Assembly: GCA_903893315.1 (NCBI GenBank)
Contig: CAITLU010000007.1
Span: 1 to 42,674, forward strand
Length of the DNA: 42,674 nt
Direction of reading: 5' to 3'
DNA from: an uncultured bacterium
GTDB taxonomy: Bacteria > Desulfobacterota > Binatia > UBA1149 > CAITLU01
Under the pieces are notes generated by a model, which was not told where the DNA came from, ran no database searches, and saw only the letters and a program-made list of their open reading frames with translations. Shown in pieces: positions 1 to 8,567 of this stretch (positions within the stretch are counted from its first letter, which is position 1; each line of letters opens with the position of its first letter). Position numbers and translations under genes: made by a program.

Positions 1-261
1 GAGGATAAGGAATTCAAGCGGTCATTGCACCGTATCGCCCTGCGTCTGATAAGGGGCGTTCTGTCAACCAGGCCGGTCTGAGGCAAGTCCCCGACCCCTT
101 CGGCCTCATCGCCTCGCGCTCGCCTCGCGCCGCGCCCCCGATACTTCAAGGTTTCACCCGCTCGCGGCCACCTGCGGGGCGAGCGAAGACGTCGACGCTG
201 CGCCAGGCCGCGCCTGATCATCAGCAGTCAGTCCGCATGCGCTGGCCGGGCCGGCACCTGG
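1..261. other. Non-coding left edge beside the IS91-type transposase gene
   Basis: No convincing gene is seen. The transposase gene reads leftward and stops at 262, so in an IS91-type element this stretch would hold the 3' (origin) end. A 7-bp inverted repeat (159-165 with 179-185) could be the subterminal hairpin. A GTTC tetranucleotide at 58-61 has the sequence known as an IS91-family target in this orientation. Both assignments are inference; the exact element end was not identified. Confidence 0.3.
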
Positions 262-1779
262 CTATGCGAACTCCGCGGCCGGTTCTCTACGCGGCGGCGC
301 CAACGGCGGCGGCCTCGCCGGCAGGCCGACACACTTAAGAAACGCGCGGATGGACTGCGGCGAGCGGATCGCCGCCATGATGCGCATGCGCGAACCGCAA
401 CGGCGGCACCGCAACGCGTCGGCGGCAAATACCCGGCGCAGCAACTCCGCCCACGCGATACGCGAGGCGGGCGGTACTCGGCGCGGTTCATGGGAACAAG
501 GCGGCGGATCACCGACAACGACCCCCGGCGTCTCGGGTTTCCCGGGCGGCTCCGTTTTTTTTGTCCCAGGCACCACGTGATCGCGCCAGCCGGCACACGG
601 AGCGAGGATTCCGTGGTAGCGGGTCTGGTGCGCACGCGGAGGCGGAATCAGCGCAGCCAGACGCGCAAGCAGTTCCTGAGGTTCAAAGACAAGGTGGGAG
701 GTGCCGTCGCGCCTGCGATGACGAAGACGATAGACGATGCGGCCGTCGTCTGCCCGATGCAGTCGCTCGGTAGCCAGAGCCGGCCGCGCCATGTATCTGC
801 AGAGCCGCTCCAGCCCTGCCCGATCATTGGTGGCGGCCGAGGTGTCGGCGTGAAGGCTCAGGCCCGACAGCGTCGCGCACTTTGCCGAGACCTGCAGCGG
901 CGAGTCGCTCGCAAACTCGGGATCGCCAAGTTGTGTGGTCCGCTGCCCGATACGTGGTCCGGTCGCCACACGGCCCTGTACTGCCGCGGCGTAGAGCGCG
1001 GCGAGTTCAGGGTCGTCGCGTGCCAAGGGGTCGGCGCTGTCACAGTCATCGTCGGTTCCAAGACCGGCACGCTCCAGCGCAGCAGCGATACCTGCTGCGC
1101 TGTCGGCCAGAACCCGAGCGACCTCTTCGGTGCTCGGCGCCGGCAACTCGAAAAACTGTACCTGAGGACCGTGAGGCGGCACCGTGTAGACGCCGTCGAT
1201 CACGAGCGAGTGAAAGTGCACGTTAAGATTGATCGCGCCGCCGAATCTCTGAATGAACGTAACGGCCCCGCACTTGGTGCGACGCAGGCCGTAGCTCTGG
1301 CGTGCCCTGCGGCGAAGCGATGCGAAGACGGCGCGCACGAACGCGCCGAGCAGCGGCGCCACCAGCGTGCGATCGTAGGCCAGCCGGTAGCGCAGCGAGA
1401 ACGGCAGCGACAGGACCCACTGCCGCATCGGTGCGTCGGGCAACACACGGTCGACCAGATTCGCCGCAGTTTGCGCCATCCGACGCCCGCCGCAGGAACC
1501 GCACACACCACGACGTTTGCAGGAGAAGGCGACCACGCGGTCGTCGCCGCAACGGTCACAATGCACACGCACGAAGCCGTGGGCTGGAACGCCGCAGGTC
1601 AGGAACTCGCGGAAGGTATTCTCCACGAATGCTGGCAGCGCGTGCCCTCTGTCGCGCGCCGAGGCAAGGAAGGTCTCCAACTCCGCAGCAATGACGCGAT
1701 ACAGCAGCGCGTCTTCCGCATGCCGCGGTTCGTAAGCGTCTTGGGTAGCGATCGTCCCGGTGGCCGTCGGCATGACCAC
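262..1779 (-). CDS. IS91 family HUH transposase
   Basis: Rolling-circle (HUH/Y) transposase of the IS91 family, 505 aa, apparently full length. The N-terminal third carries a zinc-binding cluster (CDRCG, then CKRRGVCGSC). The HUH metal site is visible as LNVHFHSLVIDG. A candidate catalytic tyrosine lies in LCRYMARPALA, and the C-terminal region has the family-typical RYHGILAP and a second Cys cluster (CRRCGSRMRI). The start is GTG at 1779, about 8 nt after a GGGAGG ribosome-binding site; an ATG two codons later is the alternative. IS91 elements move by single-strand rolling-circle transposition without target duplication, so the borders cannot be set by direct repeats. No cargo or accompanying integrase gene is recognisable inside the window. 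Confidence 0.88.
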   Translation of the reverse strand: MVMPTATGTIATQDAYEPRHAEDALLYRVIAAELETFLASARDRGHALPAFVENTFREFLTCGVPAHGFVRVHCDRCGDDRVVAFSCKRRGVCGSCGGRRMAQTAANLVDRVLPDAPMRQWVLSLPFSLRYRLAYDRTLVAPLLGAFVRAVFASLRRRARQSYGLRRTKCGAVTFIQRFGGAINLNVHFHSLVIDGVYTVPPHGPQVQFFELPAPSTEEVARVLADSAAGIAAALERAGLGTDDDCDSADPLARDDPELAALYAAAVQGRVATGPRIGQRTTQLGDPEFASDSPLQVSAKCATLSGLSLHADTSAATNDRAGLERLCRYMARPALATERLHRADDGRIVYRLRHRRRDGTSHLVFEPQELLARLAALIPPPRAHQTRYHGILAPCAGWRDHVVPGTKKTEPPGKPETPGVVVGDPPPCSHEPRRVPPASRIAWAELLRRVFAADALRCRRCGSRMRIMAAIRSPQSIRAFLKCVGLPARPPPLAPPRREPAAEFA

Positions 1780-2030
1780 CGATGGCGCCTCCCGCTACGA
1801 CAGGTCGATGACGTGGCCGGCATGAATCTGTTTCACCGAGGTGAAATCGACGAGCTTGACATCGCTCGATCCGGGGGCAGACTCTGCCGGGTTTTTGCAT
1901 GGCGTCCAATTCTTTCGGGAGAACGTTCGATGAGCGAAACAGTCAGCGGCCGGCATGTCCGATGCCTGCGCCTTGCGCGGTCCGCACCGCATTCGGAAAT
2001 CACAGGTCCGATCTTCGCAGGCAGCACGTG
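1780..2030. other. Non-coding region between transposase and hydrolase-like gene, with a palindrome
   Basis: No supported gene. Positions 1831-1846 form a perfect palindrome with 7-bp arms (TTTCACC, GGTGAAA) around a GA spacer. It lies roughly 50 bp upstream of the transposase start and could be an operator or part of the element's terminus. A short minus-strand frame ends here with a protein-like tail, but it has no convincing start. Confidence 0.35.
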
Positions 2031-2948
2031 GTGAGGCGTCGGACGGTACTCTTCACGTTGCGCGCGAACGCTGCCTCGCGCAGGGGCAAAGGTCTGCCGG
2101 GTCGCCTCGCTGCCGCAATGTGCGCCGCGTTGCTTTGCTCCGTGGGCCTGGCCGCGACTGCCTCGGGCCAGGCTTTGCCGCCGCGGCCGCCGTCCGCAGC
2201 CGCTAACCAGTTGCTCGAAACCACTTACAAGAGCGTCGACGCAACGGTGGCCGCGCAATGGGAGTTTCCCGCCACGACTCCGGCGCCGTTGGTAGTCATC
2301 GTCCCGGCTTCCGAGGCACTGGACCGCAACGGCCTGCCGGCCGGCTACGGAGAAGACCCCGATACCGGCATCTACGCTCAGCTTGCGGCCAAGCTGCTCG
2401 CAGCGGGGTTCGCGGTGTTTCGCTACGATGCCCCGGGAACCGGCCGCAGCAGTCCGGGACGCTACACGACCGTGCGCGCCACCGCCTTGGAGGGCTACAC
2501 GCACGCCGTCGACCACGCCAAGATCGACCCCGACCAAGTCTATCTGCTAGGGCACGCGGCGGGCACCGACACCATCGTCGGCATCTACTCACGCTACACC
2601 GCCGTACATCCTCCGGCCGGCGTCATCCTGCTGGCGAACCGCGTCGGCGAGAACGACATCGTACAAGTGCAAGCACCCACGTTACTGATCGTCACCGACA
2701 AAACTCCCGACGATCAGTATCAGCTCGGCCAGTTTCCAGCCGATGCCCGCTCACGCGTTAGCGACAAGAAGCTCGAGACCAAGCTGGTGACACTGCCCGG
2801 CGCCGAAGAGACAATGCTCGCGCCGATTCCGCCCGCCGCAGCCGGCCAGGACGCCGACGTTCCCAAGCAAGCATCACTCGATCCGCGCGCCGTCGCTGCC
2901 ATTCTGGACTGGCTGCAAGCGCAGCGTGCGAAGCTGCCGAATCGTTGA
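2031..2948 (+). CDS. Secreted alpha/beta-hydrolase-fold protein lacking the nucleophile (probable pseudoenzyme)
   Basis: About 305 aa. After a long basic N-terminus there is a hydrophobic signal-like stretch ending near SGQA, so export is likely. The body has the order of an alpha/beta hydrolase: a strand (APLVVIVPAS), an oxyanion-like region, FRYDAPGTGRSS, then the nucleophile elbow, a later strand (APTLLIVTDKTPDD) and a C-terminal helix. The elbow reads GHAAG, not GxSxG, so the serine is alanine. The usual histidine near the C-terminus is also missing (LPGAEETML). Ordinary serine-hydrolase activity therefore looks unlikely. The GTG at 2031 was chosen because it precedes the basic residues of a signal peptide; GTG 2028, ATG 2118 or an upstream ATG at 1899 are alternatives. 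The gene sits alone between the transposable element and ptsP. Confidence 0.7.
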   Translation: MRRRTVLFTLRANAASRRGKGLPGRLAAAMCAALLCSVGLAATASGQALPPRPPSAAANQLLETTYKSVDATVAAQWEFPATTPAPLVVIVPASEALDRNGLPAGYGEDPDTGIYAQLAAKLLAAGFAVFRYDAPGTGRSSPGRYTTVRATALEGYTHAVDHAKIDPDQVYLLGHAAGTDTIVGIYSRYTAVHPPAGVILLANRVGENDIVQVQAPTLLIVTDKTPDDQYQLGQFPADARSRVSDKKLETKLVTLPGAEETMLAPIPPAAAGQDADVPKQASLDPRAVAAILDWLQAQRAKLPNR

Positions 2949-2985
2949 AGACGGACGGCGCAGGCGGGACTCTTTCAACAGATCG

Positions 2986-5403
2986 TCAGGAGAACGTCTC
3001 GACCAGTTCGATCAGACCGCGCTCGCGCAACGCGGCGAACACGTAGCCTTTGACTTCTTCGATCGTGTCGCAACGCAGGACGTCGTCGGCGATGCGCACT
3101 GCGTCTGCGTAACTCACGCTACGAATGATCTGCTTGACCACCGGCACGTACAGCGACCCCATGCTCAGTTCGTCGAGGCCGAGCCCCAGCAGCAGCACCG
3201 TGCAGACCGGATTGCCGGCCATCTCCCCGCACATCCCGACGCGGCGGCCCGCCTCGCGCGCGGCATCGACCACCATGCGGATCGACTGCAATACCGCCGG
3301 ATGTAACGGCTCGTACATCGAAGCGACCTTGACGTTGTCGCGATCGACGGCGAGCGTGTACTGGATCAGGTCGTTGGTACCTATGGAGACGAAGTCCACC
3401 TCGCGCAGGATCTGCGGCGCACGCAGCACCGCGGCCGGAACCTCGATCATCGCGCCGAGTTCGATCCCGGTCGGCGCGGTGAAACCTTCGGCCACCAGAT
3501 CGGAAAGACACTCGGCGTAGAGTTCGCGCACACGGCGCAGTTCCTCCACGCTCGTGATCATCGGGAACAGGATACGCAGCGGCGCAGCTTCAGCCGCACG
3601 CACGATGGCACGAAGCTGGCCGAGGAAGATGTCCTCGTTCTGCAACGAGATGCGGATCGAGCGCAGGCCCAGAAACGGATTCCCCTCGCGCGGATGGCCG
3701 GCGAATACAGGATACTTGTCGGCACCCAGGTCGAGCGTGCGAATGGTGACCGGTCGCCCTTTCATGCGCGCCAGCAGGCGTCGGTAGACGCGCAGTTGTT
3801 CGTCCTCGGTGGGAAACTCGCGATAGGACAAGAACGGGAACTCGGTGCGGTAGAGCCCGATCCCCTCGGCTCCGTAGCGATCGAGCAGATCCAGTTCGCT
3901 CACCAACCCGACGTTGGCCAGCAGACTGACGCGATGTCCATCGAGGGTCTCGGCCGGCAACGTGCGCAGGTGCTCCAGCCCGCGCTGAAACTCGTGATAA
4001 TCGCTGTCGAGACGCTGATACTCGGCCACCACCTCGGCACTGGGCCTGAGATAGACCGTCCCCGAGTTACCGTCGACGATCACTTCGGCGCCTTCGCGCA
4101 CGTGCTCGTAGACACCGACCACGCCGACCACGGTCGGTATTCCCAGTGACTTGGCAAGAATCGCCGCGTGCGAGGTAACGCCGCCGCTCGAAGTTACGAT
4201 GCCCTTGAGCCGCGTGTGATCGAGAGCCGCAAGATCGGTGATCGACAACTCGTGCGCCACCAGGATGGCGTTTTCGCGCACTTCGGCGATCGCGCCGTCT
4301 ACTCCAAGCAGGTGGTGCAGGATGCGCTGGCCGGCCTCGCGCACGTCGGTGGCACGCTCGCGCAGGTAAGCGTCGGTCATCGCTTCGAAACGTCCGACGT
4401 AATCGAGGACAACTATCTTGACCGCGCTCTCCGCCGAAAGCCCCTTCTCCACTTCTTCGTGGATGCGGGTCGCGAAGGAACGGTCTTCGATCATCATGCG
4501 AAGAGCTTCAAAAATGGCGCCGCCGACTTCGGGAACCAGTTCGCGCATACGCAGACGGGCTTCTTCCATTTCCGCGATCGAAGCTGTCAATGCCGTCTGA
4601 AAACGCTCGTGCTCGGCCTGCGGTCCGCGCCCCTCGGTCAGTTCGACCTTCTCCAGATTCACGGGAGGCTGAACCTTGTGCGCGCGACCGATGCCGAAAC
4701 CCGGCGCCGCGGCAAGACCGGTGCGATAAACCACCGCGCCTTCGGGAGCCTGCTCGACGACGCGAGCCTTGGAAGCCTCCATCGCTTCGAGACGCTGGAT
4801 GGCCTTTTGCATTTCGCGCCGATAGCGCTCGCGTTCCTCTTCCTGATGTTGCAGGCGCTCGGCCAGGTGCGCGTTGATCATCAGCGCCCGCACCTGTCCC
4901 GCTACCGCGCGCGCCAGGCTGATCTCCTCGGGATCGAAGCGGCGGCGCCGCCGGCTCTGGATGACCAGCACCCCGAGGATCAGCGAGCCTTCGCCGACCG
5001 GAACGCCGAGGAACGAGTGATACTTCTCTTCGCCCGTCTCCGGAAAGAACTTGAAGCGCGGGTGCACCAGCGCATCAACCACCGCCACCGGGCCCTGCTC
5101 CTCGACCACCAGGCCCACCAGGCCTTCGCTCTTGCTCATCGCCACGCGGCCGATGCTGCGGGCCGGCAGACCTTGGGTGGCGGCCAGGTTCAGCGTGCCG
5201 GTGTCGTGATCGTAGCTGTACAGCGAGCACACCTCGCAGTCGGTGGCGGCCGCCAGCATCTGCACCACGCCTTCGAGCGACTCCTGAGGATCGGGCGTTC
5301 GCGCCAGGAAAAGGTTGAGGTCTTCGAGGAACTTAAGGTGACGCCGCGTGCCGCGCTGCCGCTCGGTGTGTGGAAGGGGTTTGTCGGGCGGCGCTTGCGT
5401 CAT
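2986..5403 (-). CDS. ptsP: Phosphoenolpyruvate-protein phosphotransferase with GAF domain (PTS-Ntr enzyme I)
   Basis: Enzyme I of the nitrogen-type phosphotransferase system, cytoplasmic, 805 aa. It takes phosphate from PEP to an active-site histidine and passes it to an HPr-like protein (NPr). Residues about 25-175 are a GAF sensor domain, followed by a charged helical linker (about 180-215). The EI N-domain starts near residue 228, and the phospho-histidine motif GGVTSHAAILAKSLG places the active His at about residue 412. The C-terminal PEP-binding TIM barrel includes GLYRTEFPFL, FVSIGTNDLIQYTLAVDR and the cysteine loop GMCGEMAGNP. The GAF domain and length fit PtsP rather than sugar-PTS PtsI. 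No NPr or EIIA-Ntr gene is present nearby. The gene is divergent from the SulP transporter. Confidence 0.95.
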   Translation of the reverse strand: MTQAPPDKPLPHTERQRGTRRHLKFLEDLNLFLARTPDPQESLEGVVQMLAAATDCEVCSLYSYDHDTGTLNLAATQGLPARSIGRVAMSKSEGLVGLVVEEQGPVAVVDALVHPRFKFFPETGEEKYHSFLGVPVGEGSLILGVLVIQSRRRRRFDPEEISLARAVAGQVRALMINAHLAERLQHQEEERERYRREMQKAIQRLEAMEASKARVVEQAPEGAVVYRTGLAAAPGFGIGRAHKVQPPVNLEKVELTEGRGPQAEHERFQTALTASIAEMEEARLRMRELVPEVGGAIFEALRMMIEDRSFATRIHEEVEKGLSAESAVKIVVLDYVGRFEAMTDAYLRERATDVREAGQRILHHLLGVDGAIAEVRENAILVAHELSITDLAALDHTRLKGIVTSSGGVTSHAAILAKSLGIPTVVGVVGVYEHVREGAEVIVDGNSGTVYLRPSAEVVAEYQRLDSDYHEFQRGLEHLRTLPAETLDGHRVSLLANVGLVSELDLLDRYGAEGIGLYRTEFPFLSYREFPTEDEQLRVYRRLLARMKGRPVTIRTLDLGADKYPVFAGHPREGNPFLGLRSIRISLQNEDIFLGQLRAIVRAAEAAPLRILFPMITSVEELRRVRELYAECLSDLVAEGFTAPTGIELGAMIEVPAAVLRAPQILREVDFVSIGTNDLIQYTLAVDRDNVKVASMYEPLHPAVLQSIRMVVDAAREAGRRVGMCGEMAGNPVCTVLLLGLGLDELSMGSLYVPVVKQIIRSVSYADAVRIADDVLRCDTIEEVKGYVFAALRERGLIELVETFS

Positions 5404-5710
5404 CAGGAAAGCCTGCGGCCGGCGGGCAAGAAGGTTCGGGTGCCCGGGCCTGGGAACCCTATACCAGCCGCAGCCGGCCGCTCAATACGAACTGCTCCGC
5501 TCTGGACCGGCAATGGAGCCGCCTGGACGTCAGCCGTTGGATGTCGTCTTGCTCCTCCACCGTGAACTCTTCGGCATCCGGGGATGACTTCTCGTACCCG
5601 CGGCTCGGACACCGAAGGCAGCGCTCCTGCGCCCTTTCGCCACAGTTCGCCCACGCTGCGGCTGACGTATATGAACGGCCCTCGTCCGCACGGAAGCGGC
5701 GACATCCCAA
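5404..5710. other. Divergent intergenic region between ptsP and the SulP gene
   Basis: About 300 bp that must hold the promoters of two divergent genes. Short frames cross it on both strands, but none shows a recognisable protein or a good ribosome-binding site. No clear promoter boxes, operator or riboswitch was seen. Confidence 0.5.
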
Positions 5711-7519
5711 ATGCGAAGCCAAGACCCAACCCTGACCAGCGGCCCTCTCAGCACCTTCTACCGGCTCGTCCCTGCCGTCGCGTCGCTGCGCCGCTACTCA
5801 CCGCGGGATCTGCGCGCGGACGTCCTGGCGGGCCTGACGGTCGCGGCGGTCGCGGTACCGCAGGCCATGGCCTACGCCCTGGTGGCCGGCGTCCCGGTCG
5901 AGTACGGCCTCTACACGGCCATCGTCATGACGGCGGTGGGAGCGGTATTCGACTCGTCGAAGCAACTCATCAACGGTCCGACCAACGCGATCTCGATCGC
6001 CGTACTGAGTGCGGTAGGCGTCGTCCCTCCCGAACAGCGCCTTCAAGCGGCCATCCTCCTCGCCTTCCTGGTCGGCTGCATCCAAGTCGGCATCACGTTG
6101 GCGCGACTCGGCGATCTGACGCGCTACATCTCGCATTCGGTAATCCTCGGCTTCACGCTCGGCGCCGGATCGCTGCTGGTGCTCGATCAGCAGCGCAACC
6201 TGCTCGGGTTGAAGTCGATGGGAGACGTGCACGACATCTTCCTGGTCCGCTTCTGGTTGACGATGACAGAGGGAGGCGGTGTTCACCTCCCTACCCTCTG
6301 CATGGGGCTCGCAACCATAGCGCTGGTCCTCGCGCTGCGTTTCGTCAAAGGCCGTTTCGGCTGGACGCTGCTGCCGGATCTGCTGCTCGCGGTCGTCGCG
6401 GCTGCGGCGACCACGGCGTGGTTCGGCCTCGAAAATCAGGGCGTGAAAGTGGTGGGAGAGATCCCCGCCAAGCTGCCCTCGTTCGCCATGCCGAGTTTCC
6501 TCGGGCTCGAACTGCGTCCTCTCGCTTCGAGCGCGCTGGCGATCGCAACGCTCGGTCTCCTCGAGGCTATCGCCATGGCCAAGGCCATAGCCGCCCACAC
6601 CAAGCAGAAGCTCGACATCAACCAGCAATGCTTGTCGGAGGGGCTCGCCAACCTCACCGGATCGTTCTTTCAGTGCTTCCCGGGTTCGGGATCGCTAACG
6701 CGCTCGGCCATCAACCAGCAGGCCGGCGGTGTCACCCAATGGTCGGGCGTGATCTCCGCGGCGGCGGTAGCCGCCATCGTGCTCGCCTTCGCCCCCTACG
6801 CTCGCTTCATACCGAAGTCGGCGCTGGCCGGAATCCTCATCGTGTCAGCCTGGAAGATGGTCGACTGGCGAGCCCTTGGATACTACGCGCGCACTTCGCG
6901 CTTCGATCGCGCGCTGATTGCCATCACCGCGGTCGCGGCGGTCGGCATCAGCGTCGAGTTCTGCGTGCTGATCGGCGTCTTCATGTCCTTCCTGCTCGCG
7001 ATCCCGCGTGCCGGGCGCATGATGCTCACCGAGTTCGTCGTCAGCAACGAGGGCGTCATCCACGAACGCACCAAGGACGATGAAGTCTGTGGGCGCATTC
7101 TAATTTTCGGCCTCGAAGGCGAGATGTTCTTCGGAGCCGCGGCTCCGCTGGAGGCTCACCTCGAGGAGATCGAGCGCCGCGTCGGGGCCAAGACGCGAGT
7201 GGTGGTGTTGAGGATCAAGCGGCTTCGCAGCCCCGACGCCGTGTGCATGCACCTCCTGGACGAACACCTGAAAGCGATCGAGGACCGCGGCGTGCACATC
7301 ATCATGGTCGGTGTGCGCGACGACCTGTTCGGGGCTCTGCGGCGCTCGGGCATCGTGGCCCGCATCGGCGCCGGCAGCATCTTTCGCGAACAGCCGGTGC
7401 GCCACACCAGCACGCAAAAGGGCATCCAGCACGCCTACGAACTCGTCGAGGAACCTTGCGAGACCTGCCCGCGACGAGATCCCGCCATCAGGGACAAACA
7501 GCTCCGTTACGAGTTCTGA
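5711..7519 (+). CDS. SulP/SLC26 family anion transporter with STAS domain
   Basis: Inner-membrane transporter of the SulP (SLC26) family, 602 aa, the usual family length. The N-terminal region has the typical SulP entry: a cytoplasmic RYSPRDLRADVLAGLTVAA segment, then AVPQAMAYALVAGVPVEYGLY and INGPTNAISI. Around ten or more hydrophobic segments follow to about residue 435. A conserved TRSAINQQAGG segment lies in the core. The last roughly 110 residues before the tail form a STAS domain (starting near RILIFGLEGEMFFGAAAPL), known to regulate such carriers. The substrate cannot be read from sequence; sulfate, bicarbonate or dicarboxylates are known for relatives. The C-terminus has a small CETCPRRD cysteine motif. 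The start is the ATG at 5711. Confidence 0.93.
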   Translation: MRSQDPTLTSGPLSTFYRLVPAVASLRRYSPRDLRADVLAGLTVAAVAVPQAMAYALVAGVPVEYGLYTAIVMTAVGAVFDSSKQLINGPTNAISIAVLSAVGVVPPEQRLQAAILLAFLVGCIQVGITLARLGDLTRYISHSVILGFTLGAGSLLVLDQQRNLLGLKSMGDVHDIFLVRFWLTMTEGGGVHLPTLCMGLATIALVLALRFVKGRFGWTLLPDLLLAVVAAAATTAWFGLENQGVKVVGEIPAKLPSFAMPSFLGLELRPLASSALAIATLGLLEAIAMAKAIAAHTKQKLDINQQCLSEGLANLTGSFFQCFPGSGSLTRSAINQQAGGVTQWSGVISAAAVAAIVLAFAPYARFIPKSALAGILIVSAWKMVDWRALGYYARTSRFDRALIAITAVAAVGISVEFCVLIGVFMSFLLAIPRAGRMMLTEFVVSNEGVIHERTKDDEVCGRILIFGLEGEMFFGAAAPLEAHLEEIERRVGAKTRVVVLRIKRLRSPDAVCMHLLDEHLKAIEDRGVHIIMVGVRDDLFGALRRSGIVARIGAGSIFREQPVRHTSTQKGIQHAYELVEEPCETCPRRDPAIRDKQLRYEF

Positions 7520-7717
7520 AGGCGGCTGCGGCGCGAGTTGCCGCCGGGTTCGGTCGGTCAGGGCACTGGCGGCCGCGTGCGCTTCTTCATCTGCGGCGTG
7601 ATCGAAGCCGTGCAACGGCCCGCTCGAAGCAGCGTGCGCCGTAAATCAAGACACGACAATCCACGGTTCTCACCGCGATCCCTCAACCAGGAACGGCGAG
7701 TCCGCCGAGCGTCCGGC

Positions 7718-8527
7718 TTACTTCCGCACCGTCGTGCCCGACGCAGGCGCGTGCACCGGCGAGCGCAGCCGGACCTTGCCCACCACCAGCGCAGCGCGCA
7801 GCAGACGCCGAACGTGAGCGCGCGCTTCCACCACCGCCTCTTCGATCGTCGCACTGCGGGCAAGCATCGCGGCAGCGGCGCTTGCAAGCGCGCAGCCGGT
7901 ACCGTGCATCGACCCGGCAAGTCGCTTTGCTCTGAACTCACGCACGCGGCCGCGATGCCACAGCACGTCGACCGGATCGCCGCCGAGGTGACCGCCCTTG
8001 ACCAACACCGCCGACGCGCCACGCGCCGAAAGCGCCTGCGCCGCCACGTGCATGTCTCCGATACTCGTCACGCGGCGCCCGGTCAGCGCTCGCGCTTCGT
8101 CGAGATTGACCGTGAGCAGAGTAGCCGCCGGAACCAGAAAGCGCGCGATCGCAGCTTCGGCCGGCTTGCTCGCCAGACGTCCGCCGCCCGAAGCGCGCAG
8201 CACCGGATCGAGAACCACCGGAGCGCCGAGCTGCAACAGACGGCCACGCAGCACACGCGCAGTGACCGCGCTCGGGACTTGTCCGATCTTGACCGCGTCG
8301 ATCTTGAAGTGTGCGAGCAGTTCGAGCAGTTGAGCATCGACGACTGCTGCCGAGGTCGCGTGCACGCGCTTTACCCCGAGACCAGCCTGCACGGTAAGCG
8401 CGGTCACCACGGCCAGCGGCGCCACGCGGTAACTGTCGAGAGTGCGCAGGTCGGCGCCGACACCGGCTCCGCAAGATGGATCGAATCCGCCTATGGCGAG
8501 TACGAATGGTGCTGCTGATCGTCCCAT
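7718..8527 (-). CDS. thiD: Hydroxymethylpyrimidine/phosphomethylpyrimidine kinase
   Basis: ThiD phosphorylates HMP and then HMP-phosphate for thiamine biosynthesis; 269 aa, a normal family length. Visible family features are the N-terminal IGGFDPSCGAGVGADLRT, the central DPVLRASGG and NLDEARALTG, VLVKGGHLGGD, and the C-terminal nucleotide/anion-hole motif GSMHGTGCALASA. The open frame runs further upstream, but the ATG at 8527 begins exactly at the conserved N-terminus and is preceded by GGAAGG. It lies 40 bp after the DegT-type aminotransferase gene on the same strand and is probably the last gene of that unit. No THI-box (TPP) riboswitch was recognised upstream. Confidence 0.93.
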   Translation of the reverse strand: MGRSAAPFVLAIGGFDPSCGAGVGADLRTLDSYRVAPLAVVTALTVQAGLGVKRVHATSAAVVDAQLLELLAHFKIDAVKIGQVPSAVTARVLRGRLLQLGAPVVLDPVLRASGGGRLASKPAEAAIARFLVPAATLLTVNLDEARALTGRRVTSIGDMHVAAQALSARGASAVLVKGGHLGGDPVDVLWHRGRVREFRAKRLAGSMHGTGCALASAAAAMLARSATIEEAVVEARAHVRRLLRAALVVGKVRLRSPVHAPASGTTVRK

Positions 8528-8567
8528 GTCGCGCTTACCTTCCCGTCGTAGCAGCACCGATGCCGGT

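Noticed and set aside
490-2034. 514-codon plus-strand frame
   Set aside because: Antisense of the IS91 transposase, low-complexity Arg-rich composition and no family motifs.
4168-5565. 465-codon plus-strand frame
   Set aside because: Shadow of ptsP; no motifs.
7520-7717. Small gene between the SulP and thiD genes
   Set aside because: Frames here are extensions or shadows without ribosome-binding sites or recognisable motifs.
8528-8567. TPP riboswitch for thiD
   Set aside because: No THI-box motif, and only 40 bp separate thiD from the upstream gene.
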